The notes under the pieces: generated by a model
Seen by the model: only the letters and a program-made list of their open reading frames with translations
Databases searched by the model: none
What the model was told of the DNA's origin: nothing
Source of the DNA: Bradyrhizobium sp. BR 10289
Lineage (GTDB): Bacteria; Pseudomonadota; Alphaproteobacteria; Rhizobiales; Xanthobacteraceae
Assembly: GCF_019455385.1 (NCBI RefSeq)
Contig: NZ_JACOFR010000001.1
Span: 62,001-126,000, forward strand
Reading direction: 5' to 3'
DNA: 64,000 nt
Made by a program: the position numbers and the translations under genes
Part shown: positions 54,523-63,779 of the stretch, piece by piece
Layout of the letters: each line of letters starts with the position of its first letter
Position numbering within the stretch: the first letter of the stretch is position 1

Positions 54523-55668
54523 ATGAATTGGCAGGCTGTCATGGCCGACATCGACAAGATGTTCGGGTGGATACCATCATGGATTATCGGTCTCGGCCTC
54601 GTCGCCGGGGCCATGATGCTTGCGCTCTCGTTCCACCGACTCGCGGCTTGGCTGCTGAATCGCACCTTCGCAACGCGCCTGCCTCTCATCGGCGTGTTCG
54701 TCGAGCGGACATCTGGTCCGGCGCAGCTGGCGCTGTGTCTTGCAGCCGTGGCCCTGGTGTTGCCGTTTGCACCACTGGACGACGCGTTCCGCACGCCGTT
54801 GACCCGGTTGTTCATCGTCGCCTTCATCGCGCTGATCGGCTGGATCTCGATCCGGATCGTCGATATGAGCGCGGCGCGCTACCTGCAGAATTTTCGTGAT
54901 GTCACCGAGAATTTCGTCGCGCGCAAGCACGTGACGCAAGTCCGCGTGTTCAAGCGCGTCACCGACATCATCATCGTCATCATCACGGTCTCGACCGCGC
55001 TGATGACGTTCGACTCGGTCCGGCAATATGGCGTCAGCCTGTTCGCCTCCGCCGGTGCCGCCGGTCTGATCGTCGGTCTTGCCGCCCGCCCGCTGCTCAG
55101 CAATCTGATCGCGGGCTTGCAGATCGCGATCACCCAGCCGATCCGGATCGAGGATGCCGTCATCATCGAAAACGAATGGGGCTGGGTCGAGGACATCGCC
55201 GCGACCTATGTCGTGATCCGGCTGTGGGACTGGCGGCGGATGGTGGTGCCACTGTCTTATTTCATCGAAAAGCCGTTCCAGAACTGGACGCGCGACACCG
55301 CATCCCTGATCGGCGTCATCGCGCTGCATGTCGATTACCGCGCCGACGTGCCGCGTATCCGCCGCTGGCTCGAGGGCGCCGTGAAGGAGTCCAAGCTCTG
55401 GGACGGCGCGGTGGTCAATCTCCAGGTGATCGACGCCGATTCCCGCACCATCGAGCTCCGTGCGCTGGTCAGCGCACGCAATGCGCCGCAATCCTGGGAC
55501 CTGCGCTGCGAGATGCGGGAGAGGCTGATTGCCTTCATCCGCGACGAGATGCCGGAAGCCCTGCCGCGCGAGCGCGCGATCCTGATCCCGCAGGGCGGCG
55601 GCGACGACACCGAATTTCTGCAACGATCTGCTGCGCCGGAGAAGATGCGGGCGAGCGCCCACAACTGA
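54523..55668 (+). CDS. MscS-type mechanosensitive channel protein
   Basis: A 381-residue inner-membrane protein. About four or five hydrophobic helices precede the MscS pore and beta domain: LFASAGAAGLIVGLAARPLL is the pore helix region and LLSNLIAGLQIAITQPIRIE the start of the beta domain. It should open under membrane tension to release solutes after osmotic down-shock. The C-terminal part ends ERAILIPQGGGDDTEF. GGGGGA lies before ATG 54523. Confidence 0.88.
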   Translation: MNWQAVMADIDKMFGWIPSWIIGLGLVAGAMMLALSFHRLAAWLLNRTFATRLPLIGVFVERTSGPAQLALCLAAVALVLPFAPLDDAFRTPLTRLFIVAFIALIGWISIRIVDMSAARYLQNFRDVTENFVARKHVTQVRVFKRVTDIIIVIITVSTALMTFDSVRQYGVSLFASAGAAGLIVGLAARPLLSNLIAGLQIAITQPIRIEDAVIIENEWGWVEDIAATYVVIRLWDWRRMVVPLSYFIEKPFQNWTRDTASLIGVIALHVDYRADVPRIRRWLEGAVKESKLWDGAVVNLQVIDADSRTIELRALVSARNAPQSWDLRCEMRERLIAFIRDEMPEALPRERAILIPQGGGDDTEFLQRSAAPEKMRASAHN

Positions 55669-55682
55669 CCGGTACGATGCTT

Positions 55683-56468
55683 CTAGTGCGCCTTGGCCGC
55701 GCCGCGCAGCCCCGCCTGTTGCTGGATCGTCTCCAGCGCGCCGGAGGACTGCTCTTCCGCCGCGAAGCTGTTGAGCAGGGGGAGTGCGGCGTCGCGTCCC
55801 TTGGGAATGGCGATGGCCAGGTGCTCCAGGCCCCAATTGCCGTCGAGGATTTTCGAGCCCGGCATCTGGTCGGACATCTCGAACAGCGTCGGCTTGTTGG
55901 TGGCGTAAAGGTCGATCTCACTGCTCCCGAACATGGCGATGGCGACCTTGACGTTTTCGGCGGGAACGATGGTCGCGTTCTTGAACTTCGCCGGCAGCGT
56001 CCGCTCGGAGGTCGAGCCCTTGGTGACGCCGATCTTGACGCCGGGTTTGTCGATGTCCTCGACCTTGCCGATTGGCGAATTCATAGGCACGAGAAAGCCG
56101 AGCTCGATCGAGAGCACCGGCTGGGTGAAGCTGACGTCATTGGCGCGCGCCGGCGTGGCATTGGTCACGGTGAAATCGACCTGGCCGTCATGGATCGCGG
56201 CGACGATGTCGGCGACGCGCTGGAATTTGACATAGTCAATGGGAACGCCGAGCTGCTTTGCCAGCTCGCCGCCGAGATCGTAGGCGAGGCCGTGCGGCTT
56301 GCCGGCCGCATCCGTTACCATCGAAGTCGGGCTGCCCGGATAGATGCCGACGCGCAAGGTGCCGCTCGGCGCCAGCAGTTTTGCCTCGCCGTCGGCGCGC
56401 GCGGGCGCGCTGACGGGGCTGATGATTGCTGCCGCGAGCAGCGCGGCCCGTGCAAGAGAGGTTCTCAT
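55683..56468 (-). CDS. Periplasmic amino-acid-type solute-binding protein
   Basis: A 261-residue family 3 solute-binding protein. The signal peptide ends near APARADGE. LRVGIYPGSPTSMVTDAAGK and GLAYDLGGELAKQLGVPIDY form the first lobe, and VKIGVTKGSTSERTL the hinge. Ligands of the family are amino acids or organic acids. It lies ten bases after the TctC-like gene on the same strand, forming a pair divergent from tetR. No permease gene is adjacent. Confidence 0.85.
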   Translation of the reverse strand: MRTSLARAALLAAAIISPVSAPARADGEAKLLAPSGTLRVGIYPGSPTSMVTDAAGKPHGLAYDLGGELAKQLGVPIDYVKFQRVADIVAAIHDGQVDFTVTNATPARANDVSFTQPVLSIELGFLVPMNSPIGKVEDIDKPGVKIGVTKGSTSERTLPAKFKNATIVPAENVKVAIAMFGSSEIDLYATNKPTLFEMSDQMPGSKILDGNWGLEHLAIAIPKGRDAALPLLNSFAAEEQSSGALETIQQQAGLRGAAKAH

Positions 56469-56478
56469 CGGAAGAGCC

Positions 56479-57459
56479 TCATTGTGCCTTGATGTCAGCG
56501 GCCTTCAGCACCGGCTCCCATTTGGTCGCCTCGGCGTGCATGTAGGCGTCAAACTCCTTGGGCGAAGAGCCGACCGGGGCAGCGCCGATCTTGCCGAGCG
56601 TGGACAGCACGTTCGGATCCTGCAGCGCGGCCTTCAGATCGGTCTCGAGCTTGGCGACGATCTCCGGCGGCATCTTTGCTGGCCCGAGCACGCCCCACCA
56701 GACCGAGACGTCGTAACCTGACACGCCGGCCTCGGCGACCGTCGGCACATCCTGCAGCGCCTTGGAGCGCTCGGCTGAGGTCACCGCGAGCGCACGCACC
56801 GGGCCGCCTTCGAGCTGGCCGATCGCTTCCGCCAGCGGATTGATGCTGAGCGGGATTTCGCCGGCGATCACCGCGGTCAGCGCCGGCGCGCCGCCCTTGT
56901 AGGGGATTGCGACGATCCTTGTGCCGGACATGTATTTGAGAAGTTCGCCGGCGAGATGCGCGGAGGTGCCGTTGCCGGACATGCCGTAAGACAGCTTGTC
57001 CGGATCTTTCTTCGCGGCGGCGAGAAGATCGCCGAGTGTCTTGTAGGGGCTGTCCTTGGCCACCACGATCGCGAGCGGCGAGGAGGCAACTTCCGTAATC
57101 GCAGTGAAATCCTTGAACGTATCGTAGGGCACGCTCGGATAGATGAATTGGTTCAGCGGATGGCCGCTCGCGACCAGGATCAGCGTGTAGCCGTCGGGTG
57201 CAGCCTGCGTCAGGGCCTGCGAGGCGACGATGCCGCCGGCGCCGGGACGGTTGTCGATCACCGGCTGCTGGCCCCAATTCTTCGCCAGCGCCTGAGCGAG
57301 CGTACGCGCGAGCACATCGACCGCGCCGCCGGCCGCATAGGGCACGAGGATGTGGACTGGCTTGCTCGGATAGGTATCGGCGGCCTGCACGGCGCCACCC
57401 GCCAGCAGCAGGCTGGCACCCAGCATCAAGCGGCCGATCGTCTTGTTCAAACCCAGCAT
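56479..57459 (-). CDS. TctC-family (tripartite tricarboxylate) solute-binding protein
   Basis: A 326-residue Bug/TctC protein. A signal peptide ends at AVQAA; the mature part starts DTYPSKPVHILVPYAAGGAV and contains VIDNRPGAGG, typical of the family. Relatives bind carboxylates, including aromatic ones such as terephthalate. ATG at 57459 has GAGGAG eight bases upstream; a GTG three codons earlier would sit on that site. No tctA or tctB gene is nearby. It is read away from tetR, across the shared operator. Confidence 0.88.
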   Translation of the reverse strand: MLGLNKTIGRLMLGASLLLAGGAVQAADTYPSKPVHILVPYAAGGAVDVLARTLAQALAKNWGQQPVIDNRPGAGGIVASQALTQAAPDGYTLILVASGHPLNQFIYPSVPYDTFKDFTAITEVASSPLAIVVAKDSPYKTLGDLLAAAKKDPDKLSYGMSGNGTSAHLAGELLKYMSGTRIVAIPYKGGAPALTAVIAGEIPLSINPLAEAIGQLEGGPVRALAVTSAERSKALQDVPTVAEAGVSGYDVSVWWGVLGPAKMPPEIVAKLETDLKAALQDPNVLSTLGKIGAAPVGSSPKEFDAYMHAEATKWEPVLKAADIKAQ

Positions 57460-57529
57460 TCCCAGCACTCCTCGGGCGTTTGCGTTACGTCAGGCGGTCT
57501 CGAAGCCATCTTCGACGCTGCCCATCGTT

Positions 57530-57570
57530 TTTGTTGACGAGACCTGATCTTTTGTACGATAGTACAAATC
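57530..57570 (+). promoter_or_regulatory. tetR promoter/operator, copy of the site at 32232
   Basis: TTTGTAC (57551-57557) and GTACAAA (57562-57568) are inverted arms around a four-base spacer. TTGACG at 57534 may be the -35 box and GATAGT (57558) or TACGAT (57555) the -10. The 41 bases match 32232-32272 at 35 positions with no gap. The block ends two bases before the tetR ATG, so autorepression is very likely. It could also serve the divergent tctC-like gene. Confidence 0.78.
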
Positions 57571-57572
57571 CC

Positions 57573-58283
57573 ATGGTACGCAAGCCCGCCAGCAAGGAAA
57601 CGGCCCGCAAGCCCAACATGCGCGAGGCGATCCTCGCCGCGGCCGAGGAGCTGTTCGCCACCAACGGCTTCAACGCCGTCTCGGTCCGCGACATCGCGCA
57701 GGCCGCCGGGGCCAATCCCGGCAGCGTCACCTATCATTTCAAGACCAAGGACGGCCTGCTGCTGGAGATCTACCGGCGGCATTGCGGTCCGATGAACTTG
57801 CGCCGCTCCGAGCTGCTTGCCGCGGCGAAGCGCGTGCGTGATCTGCGGGACCGGCTGGAAGCGATCGTGCGCGCCTATGTGGTGCCGGCCTTCACCTCGG
57901 GCAGCGATCTCGCCGGCGGCGGGGCGCGTTTCACGCGGCTGCGCGCGGTGATGTCGGCGGAGGGTAACGATGTCGCGCGAAGAATCATCGCGCAGACCTT
58001 TGACGACACCAGCCACGCCTTCATCGATGCGATCCATGAGAGCCTGCCGCACATTCCGCGCACAGATATCGTGTGGCGCAGCCATTTCCTGCTCGGCGCA
58101 CTGTATTATTCGCTGGTGACGCCGGACCGCGTCTCGCGACTGTCGCGCGGCGAGGCCGACGGCAGTGATGCCGCCAGCGCCATCGAGCAACTGGTGCAGG
58201 CGACCGTCGCCGCGTTCCAGGCGCCGGCGCTCGATCAAGCCGCACCGGTGCGGCGGCGACCGGCCGTCCCCAGCAAGGCCTGA
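57573..58283 (+). CDS. TetR-family regulator of the aromatic-degradation genes
   Basis: A 236-residue TetR protein. The helix-turn-helix region is EAILAAAEELFATNGFNAVS followed by VRDIAQAAGANPGSVTYHF. The C-terminal ligand domain resembles the CerR/DUF1956-type regulators with ARFTRLRAVMSAEG. ATG at 57573 has no ribosome site: the operator ends at 57570, so the mRNA is probably leaderless. It is the first gene of a plus-strand operon that runs to 63764 and probably represses it. Confidence 0.88.
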   Translation: MVRKPASKETARKPNMREAILAAAEELFATNGFNAVSVRDIAQAAGANPGSVTYHFKTKDGLLLEIYRRHCGPMNLRRSELLAAAKRVRDLRDRLEAIVRAYVVPAFTSGSDLAGGGARFTRLRAVMSAEGNDVARRIIAQTFDDTSHAFIDAIHESLPHIPRTDIVWRSHFLLGALYYSLVTPDRVSRLSRGEADGSDAASAIEQLVQATVAAFQAPALDQAAPVRRRPAVPSKA

Positions 58284-58312
58284 AGAAGCACTCTCGTTCG
58301 GCGGTTGAAGTG

Positions 58313-59197
58313 ATGACGATGTTGTACACGCCCACCATTCCGCCGCCCGATCCGAACACGCGCACGCCAAAATTCAAGCTGCCAAAACTGTCGTGCGATG
58401 CGCATTGCCACATCTTCGGACCGGGCTCGAAGTACCCTTACGCGTCTGACCGCTCCTACACGCCGCCGGATGCGCCGCTGGAAGACTTCAAGGCGCTGCA
58501 TTCCAAGCTCGGCGTCGAGCGGGCCGTCATCGTCAATGCCAGCGTCCACGGCACCGACAACACGGTGGCGCTCGATGCGATTGCGCAGAGCAATGGGGCC
58601 TATCGCGCGGTCGCCAATATCGACGATACGATCACCGAGCGCGAGCTTCGCGTACTGCACGAGGGCGGCTTCCGCGGCTGCCGGTTCAATTTCGTCCGCC
58701 ATCTCGGCGGCGTTCCCGACAAGCGCGTGTTCGACCGCATCGTCGCGGCAGTCGCGCCGCTCGGCTGGCACATCGATCTGCACTTCGATGCGATCGACCT
58801 GCCCGAATATGCCGACATGCTGACACGGCTGCCGCTGAGCTACACGATCGACCATATGGGGCGCGTGAAGGCGTCCGAAGGGCTCGACCAGCTGCCGTTC
58901 AAGATCCTGATCGAGCTGATGCAGCGCGACGAGAAGTGCTGGGTCAAGATCTGCGGCTCCGAGCGGGTGTCCTCGGCCGGTCCGCCCTTCACCGACGCCG
59001 TGCCGTTCGCGCGAAAGATCGTCGAGACTGCGCCCGATCGCATCATCTGGGGCACCGACTGGCCGCATCCGAACGTCAAGGTGATGCCGAACGACGGCGA
59101 TCTGGTCGATTTGATCCCGCTGTTCGCGCCCGAGCCGGAGCTGCAGCAGAAGATCCTGGTCGACAATCCCGCGCGTCTGTTCGAGTTTGACAGATGA
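58313..59197 (+). CDS. LigI-like 2-pyrone-4,6-dicarboxylate lactonase
   Basis: A 294-residue amidohydrolase-fold protein. SCDAHCHIFGPGSKYPYASD, VIVNASVHGTDN, GCRFNFVRHLGG, IDHMGR and IIWGTDWPHPN follow LigI of Sphingobium, which opens 2-pyrone-4,6-dicarboxylate to 4-oxalomesaconate. This product comes from 4,5-cleavage of protocatechuate or gallate. Relatives act on other lactones, but the two following GalB- and LigK-like genes fit this substrate. Its end overlaps the DctA-like start in an ATGA. Confidence 0.85.
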   Translation: MTMLYTPTIPPPDPNTRTPKFKLPKLSCDAHCHIFGPGSKYPYASDRSYTPPDAPLEDFKALHSKLGVERAVIVNASVHGTDNTVALDAIAQSNGAYRAVANIDDTITERELRVLHEGGFRGCRFNFVRHLGGVPDKRVFDRIVAAVAPLGWHIDLHFDAIDLPEYADMLTRLPLSYTIDHMGRVKASEGLDQLPFKILIELMQRDEKCWVKICGSERVSSAGPPFTDAVPFARKIVETAPDRIIWGTDWPHPNVKVMPNDGDLVDLIPLFAPEPELQQKILVDNPARLFEFDR

Positions 59198-60495
59198 CGG
59201 CAATGGCGATCGACAAGCCGCGCGGACGGGCCTGGTGGAAGGAGCTCTGGATCCAGGTGCTCATCGCCATGGCGGCCGGCATCGCGCTTGGGATCGTCAG
59301 CCCCGAGGCGGGCGCCAGGATGCAGCCGCTTGGCGACGCCTTCATCAAGGCGATCCGGATGCTGATCGCGCCGATCATCTTCTGCACGGTCGTCCACGGC
59401 ATTGCCCACATGGCCGACATGGCGCGGGTCGGGCGCGTCGCGGTCAAGGCCATCGTCTATTTCGAGGTCATGACGACGATCGCGCTGATCATCGGCCTCA
59501 TCGCGGTGAATGTGCTCAGGCCCGGCGTCGGGATGAACATCGATCCCGCCAGCATCAATGCCAGCGCCGTCGAGCCCTACGTCAAGCAGACCGCCGTGAT
59601 CGGCTTCGTGCCGTTTCTGCTCAACATCGTTCCCGCGACATTCATTGGCGCCTTTGCCGAGGGCAATATCCTCCAGGTGCTGTTCATCTCCGTTCTGTGC
59701 GGTTTCGCGCTGGTGCAGCTCGGCGAGCGCGCTATGCCGCTAGTCAACCTGATCGACATCGCCGCCAAGATGGTGTTTGCGGTCGTCGCCTTCGTGATGT
59801 GGGCAGCGCCGATCGGCGCGTTCGGGGCGATTGCCTTTACGGTCGGCAAGTTCGGCGTGGGCTCGCTGGCCTCGCTCGGCAAGCTGCTGGGCGGCTTCTA
59901 TCTCACCTGCGTCATTTTCATCGTCGTGGCGCTCGGTCCGGTCGCGCGGTTCTGCGGCTTCTCGCTGCTCAAGCTGATCCGCTACATCTGGGAAGAGCTG
60001 TTGATTTGCATCGCCACGACATCATCGGAGACCGTGCTGCCGCGGATGCTGACCAAGCTGGAGAAGGCCGGCTGCGAGAAGAGCGTGGTTGGGCTCGTGA
60101 TCCCGACCGGCTATTCCTTCAATCTCGACGGCACCTGTCTCTATCTTGCCGCTGCCTCGGTGTTCTTGGCGCAGGCAACCAACACGCCGTTCGGGCTTGC
60201 CGAGCAGGTCGAGCTGCTGCTGATCCTGCTGGTGACATCCAAGGGCGCGGCGGGCATCGCCGGGGCTGCCTTTGTCGTGCTGGCGGCGACGCTGTCGGCG
60301 ACAGGCACCATTCCGGTGACGAGCGTGGCGCTGGTGCTGGGCATCCATCGACTGATGTCGCAGGGGCTGACGCCAACCAATCTGATCGGCAACGCGGTTG
60401 CGACCATCGCGATTGCGAAATGGGAAGGCGCGCTCGATAGCGGGCGCCTGAGGCGCATGCTCGACGGCGAGGAACCTGCCGCCGTTGCCGCCTGA
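59194..60495 (+). CDS. DctA-family C4-dicarboxylate/organic acid:cation symporter
   Basis: A 433-residue inner-membrane carrier of the DAACS family. NIVPATFIGAFAEGNILQVL, ATTSSETVLPRMLTKLEKAG and VIPTGYSFNLDGTCLYLAAA are DctA hallmarks, including the serine-rich reentrant loop and the NLDGT motif. DctA imports succinate, fumarate and malate with protons or Na+; in this operon it may bring in an aromatic acid or an intermediate. Overlaps LigI-like gene. Confidence 0.88.
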   Translation: MTAMAIDKPRGRAWWKELWIQVLIAMAAGIALGIVSPEAGARMQPLGDAFIKAIRMLIAPIIFCTVVHGIAHMADMARVGRVAVKAIVYFEVMTTIALIIGLIAVNVLRPGVGMNIDPASINASAVEPYVKQTAVIGFVPFLLNIVPATFIGAFAEGNILQVLFISVLCGFALVQLGERAMPLVNLIDIAAKMVFAVVAFVMWAAPIGAFGAIAFTVGKFGVGSLASLGKLLGGFYLTCVIFIVVALGPVARFCGFSLLKLIRYIWEELLICIATTSSETVLPRMLTKLEKAGCEKSVVGLVIPTGYSFNLDGTCLYLAAASVFLAQATNTPFGLAEQVELLLILLVTSKGAAGIAGAAFVVLAATLSATGTIPVTSVALVLGIHRLMSQGLTPTNLIGNAVATIAIAKWEGALDSGRLRRMLDGEEPAAVAA

Positions 60496-60561
60496 CGAAT
60501 TGGCTGCCGGCATGACGCAGGCAGCCTATGATATTGACGAACGAAGGAGGGGAGCTCTCCC

Positions 60562-61275
60562 ATGAAAACAGGTCTCGTGGTCACGGCCCATCCGGGCGAC
60601 TTCGTCTGGCGCGCCGGCGGCGCCATCGCGCTGCATGCGAAGAAGGGCTATCGCATGAAGATCGTCTGCATGTCCTTCGGCGAGCGCGGCGAAAGCCAGT
60701 TCGCCTGGAAGGAGAAGGGCGCGACGCTGGAATCGGTCAAGGCCGGTCGCAAGGACGAGGCGGAGCGTGCGGCCAGGCTGCTCGGCGCCGAGATCGAGTT
60801 CTTCGATTGCGGCGACTATCCGTTAAAGCTCACGGAGGCGCATTTCGACCGCATGGTCGACATCTACCGCGAGCTTAATCCAAGCTTCGTGCTGACGCAT
60901 GCGCTGGAAGACCCCTATAATTTCGACCATCCGAATGCCGCGCATTTCGCGCAGGAGACCCGCGTGGTCGCGCAGGCGATGGGCCACAAGCCCGGCGCGC
61001 AGTACAAATATTCGGCGCCGCCGGTGTTCCTGTTCGAGCCGCACCAGCCCGAACAGTGCAATTACAAGCCGGACCTGCTGCTCAAGATCGACGAGGTCTG
61101 GCAACAGAAATACGAAGCGTTCCAGATCCTGGCAGCGCAAAAACATCTCTGGGGCTATTACGAACGCGTCGCGCTCAACCGCGGCATCCAGGGCAGCCGC
61201 AACACCGGCGTGCCCATGACCTACGGCGAGGCCTATCAGCGCCTGTTCCCGACGGTTGCTGAGGAACTGGCATGA
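60562..61275 (+). CDS. GalB-like 4-oxalomesaconate hydratase (PIG-L family)
   Basis: A 237-residue PIG-L/LmbE-family protein. The zinc motif is [13 protein letters not shown] (AHPxD), with [14 protein letters not shown] later. GalB of Pseudomonas putida, of the same family, hydrates 4-oxalomesaconate to 4-carboxy-4-hydroxy-2-oxoadipate, the step after LigI. Most PIG-L proteins are deacetylases, so context supports the call. GGAGGGGAG lies before the ATG; the end overlaps the aldolase start. Confidence 0.85.
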   Translation: MKTGLVVTAHPGDFVWRAGGAIALHAKKGYRMKIVCMSFGERGESQFAWKEKGATLESVKAGRKDEAERAARLLGAEIEFFDCGDYPLKLTEAHFDRMVDIYRELNPSFVLTHALEDPYNFDHPNAAHFAQETRVVAQAMGHKPGAQYKYSAPPVFLFEPHQPEQCNYKPDLLLKIDEVWQQKYEAFQILAAQKHLWGYYERVALNRGIQGSRNTGVPMTYGEAYQRLFPTVAEELA

Positions 61276-61955
61276 AGCCGGTCGTCGTTCGCAACATTGA
61301 GCGAGCGGACCCCGCCGGGATGGCGGAGTACGGCGTCTCGACCGTGCACGAGGCCTATGGCCGCATCGGGCTGATGAAGCCTTATCTGCGCCCGGTCTGG
61401 GCCGGCGCGTCGATTGCCGGCCCCGCGGTCACCGTGCTGGCGCAGCCCGGCGACAACTGGATGATCCATGTCGCGATCGAGCAGTGCAGGAAGGGCGACA
61501 TCCTCGTCGTCGGCTGCACCACCGACAACACTGACGGCATGTTCGGCGAACTGCTCGCGACCTCGCTGCAGGCGCGCGGTGTGCAGGGATTGATCATCGA
61601 TGCCGGCTGCCGCGACGTCAAAGCGCTGCACGAGATGAACTTTCCGGTGTGGTCGCGCGCGATCTCGGCCAAGGGCACGGTCAAGGCGACGCTCGGCTCG
61701 GTCAACGTCCCCGTGGTCTGCGCCGGAGTCAATGTCGATCCCGGCGATATCATCGTCGCCGATGACGACGGCGTCGTCGTGGTGCCGAAGCGCTACGCCG
61801 CCGAGGTCGCCGAGAAGGCCAGGAAGCGCAATGCCGACGAAGGCGGCAAGCGCAAGCGTCTCGCCTCGGGCGAGCTCGGCCTCGACATGTACGGCATGCG
61901 TGAGGCGCTGGCGAAGGCGGGTCTCGTCTATGTCGACACCTCCGAGGACATCTGA
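61272..61955 (+). CDS. LigK/GalC-like 4-carboxy-4-hydroxy-2-oxoadipate aldolase
   Basis: A 227-residue RraA-type aldolase of the HMG/CHA family. [20 protein letters not shown] with GCRDV is the metal/pyruvate site, and [12 protein letters not shown] comes later. It splits 4-carboxy-4-hydroxy-2-oxoadipate into pyruvate and oxaloacetate, finishing the 4,5-cleavage pathway. It also decarboxylates oxaloacetate in some members. Start overlaps the GalB-like stop by four bases. Confidence 0.88.
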   Translation: MKPVVVRNIERADPAGMAEYGVSTVHEAYGRIGLMKPYLRPVWAGASIAGPAVTVLAQPGDNWMIHVAIEQCRKGDILVVGCTTDNTDGMFGELLATSLQARGVQGLIIDAGCRDVKALHEMNFPVWSRAISAKGTVKATLGSVNVPVVCAGVNVDPGDIIVADDDGVVVVPKRYAAEVAEKARKRNADEGGKRKRLASGELGLDMYGMREALAKAGLVYVDTSEDI

Positions 61956-61977
61956 AGAAGACAAGCGGAGCGGGCGG

Positions 61978-62847
61978 ATGGATCGTCTCAAGCTGAAGGC
62001 CGTGCTCGGCAGTCACCCCCACGTCAAGGCAGTGAAGAGCGGCGAGCTGCGCTCCGACCTGTTCGATCTCGACTTCATCGATTACACGCCGACCAACACG
62101 GCATTCAAGCCGATGGTGCGCGAGCAGGCCTTCGACGTCTGCGAGATGGCGATCGTCACCTATCTGATGGCGAAAGCGCACGGCAAGCCGCTGGTGTTGC
62201 TGCCCGCGACCATGCTCGGCCGCTTCCAGCATTCCCATGCGTTGTACAATCCCGCGCGCGGAACGCTCGGGCCGTCCGATCTCGAAGGCAAGCGCGTCGG
62301 CATCCGCTCCTTCACGACGACGACCGGCGCCTGGATCAGGGGCATTCTGGCCAACGACCACGGCGTCAATCTCGACAGGATCAAATGGGTCACCTTCGAG
62401 GATCCGCATGTCGCCGAATATGTCGACACCACCGAGCGCGCACCGAAGGACAAGAAGGTCCTGCAAATGCTGCTCGACGGTGAGGTCGATGCCGTCCTTG
62501 GCGAGACCTCTGACAATCCCAAGCTGAAGCCGCTGTTCCCCGATCCCGCAGCCGAGGCCGCAAGGTGGTACGCGCGCCGCGGAATCGTGCCGGTCAATCA
62601 TCTCGTGGTCGTGACCGAGAGCCTTGCGAAATCGCGCCCTGATGTCGTTGTCGGCGTCTATGATCTGCTCAAGCGGAACAAGGACCGGATGGGCGCTCCG
62701 GCAACGCCCGACCTTGTTCCGTTCGGGATCGAGGCCAACAGAAAGCCGCTCGAGCTGATCGTCGACTACGCATTCCAGCAGGCGCTGATCCCGCGCCGCT
62801 ATGCGGTCGAGGAGCTGTTCGATGAAACGACGCGAGGACTGAACTGA
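61978..62847 (+). CDS. 4,5-Dihydroxyphthalate decarboxylase-like protein
   Basis: A 289-residue protein with the type 2 periplasmic-binding fold but no signal peptide, so it is cytoplasmic. DFIDYTPTNTAFKPMVREQA, FDVCEMAIVTYLMAKAHGKP and VGIRSFTTTTGAWIRGIL match the 4,5-dihydroxyphthalate decarboxylase group, which makes protocatechuate from phthalate intermediates. If it acts so here, it would feed the 4,5-cleavage steps. The family also contains uncharacterised binding proteins. ATG at 61978; its stop overlaps the next start (TGATG). Confidence 0.75.
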   Translation: MDRLKLKAVLGSHPHVKAVKSGELRSDLFDLDFIDYTPTNTAFKPMVREQAFDVCEMAIVTYLMAKAHGKPLVLLPATMLGRFQHSHALYNPARGTLGPSDLEGKRVGIRSFTTTTGAWIRGILANDHGVNLDRIKWVTFEDPHVAEYVDTTERAPKDKKVLQMLLDGEVDAVLGETSDNPKLKPLFPDPAAEAARWYARRGIVPVNHLVVVTESLAKSRPDVVVGVYDLLKRNKDRMGAPATPDLVPFGIEANRKPLELIVDYAFQQALIPRRYAVEELFDETTRGLN

Positions 62848-63764
62848 TGGCAGGTGATCCCAGGCGCTGGCAGATCGGGCTGGTTGGCTATGGCGAGGTG
62901 GGCCGAATCCTCGCCGAGGATTTGCGTAAGCAGGACATCAAGGTGGCCGCCTATGACATCAAGCTCGGGGGCGAGCAGGGCGCTGCGCTGAAGGAACATG
63001 CGGCGCAACAGGGCGTGACGCTCGCGGCATCTCACGCCGAGCTGACCGCAAAGTCCGATTTCATCATCTCGGCCGTCACGGCAAGCCAGGCGGTGCCCGT
63101 GGCCAAGGCCTGCGCGACCGCGATCAACCAGGGCACCTGGTTTCTCGATTTCAATTCGGCCTCGCCCGGCGCCAAGCAGCGCGCGGCGGCGCTGATCGAC
63201 GGCGCCGCCGGGCGCTATGTCGAGGGCGCGGTGATGACGTCGGTGCCGCCCTATCGCATCAAGGTGCCATTGCTGCTCGGCGGTCCCGGTGCCAGGGAAT
63301 TGGAGCCGCTGCTGAACGCGATCGGCTTTGCCGCGAAGGTTGCGAGCGACAAGCTCGGCGTGTCCTCGGCTGTGAAGATGTGCCGCAGCATCATGATCAA
63401 GGGCCTCGAGGCCATGGTCATCGAAAGTTTCACCACCGCGCGCGCCTATGGCGTCGAGGATGCGGTGCTGGCCTCGCTCACGGAAACCTTTCCTGCCATC
63501 AACTGGGAGAAGCAGGGCGCCTATTTCTTCCAGCGCGTGATCGAGCACGGCCGCCGCCGCGCGGAAGAAGTGCGGGAAGTCGCCGAGACCGTGCGTGAAG
63601 CCGGGCTGACGCCGTGGTCGGCGCAGGGCACGGCCGAGCGTCAGGCCTGGGTGGCGGATCTGGCCGATGAAGGCCTGTTTGGGCCGAAGGGAACCAGGGA
63701 GTTCGCCCGCAGCGCCGATTGGCGCATCGAGGCGGATCGCATTCTGGCAAGGATCAAGCGCTGA
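62847..63764 (+). CDS. NAD(P)-dependent dehydrogenase with DUF1932 domain
   Basis: A 305-residue protein. The N-terminus has a Rossmann motif, GLVGYGEVGRILAEDL. The rest is a 6-phosphogluconate-dehydrogenase-like helical part with DUF1932, containing SAVKMCRSIMIKGLEAMVIE. Such proteins oxidise or reduce hydroxy acids. In the 4,5-pathway a dehydrogenase is needed to make 2-pyrone-4,6-dicarboxylate from the semialdehyde; LigC, the known one, belongs to another family, so any such role is a guess. Last gene of the operon. Confidence 0.8.
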   Translation: MAGDPRRWQIGLVGYGEVGRILAEDLRKQDIKVAAYDIKLGGEQGAALKEHAAQQGVTLAASHAELTAKSDFIISAVTASQAVPVAKACATAINQGTWFLDFNSASPGAKQRAAALIDGAAGRYVEGAVMTSVPPYRIKVPLLLGGPGARELEPLLNAIGFAAKVASDKLGVSSAVKMCRSIMIKGLEAMVIESFTTARAYGVEDAVLASLTETFPAINWEKQGAYFFQRVIEHGRRRAEEVREVAETVREAGLTPWSAQGTAERQAWVADLADEGLFGPKGTREFARSADWRIEADRILARIKR

Positions 63765-63779
63765 CGCCGAAGGCGCCGC

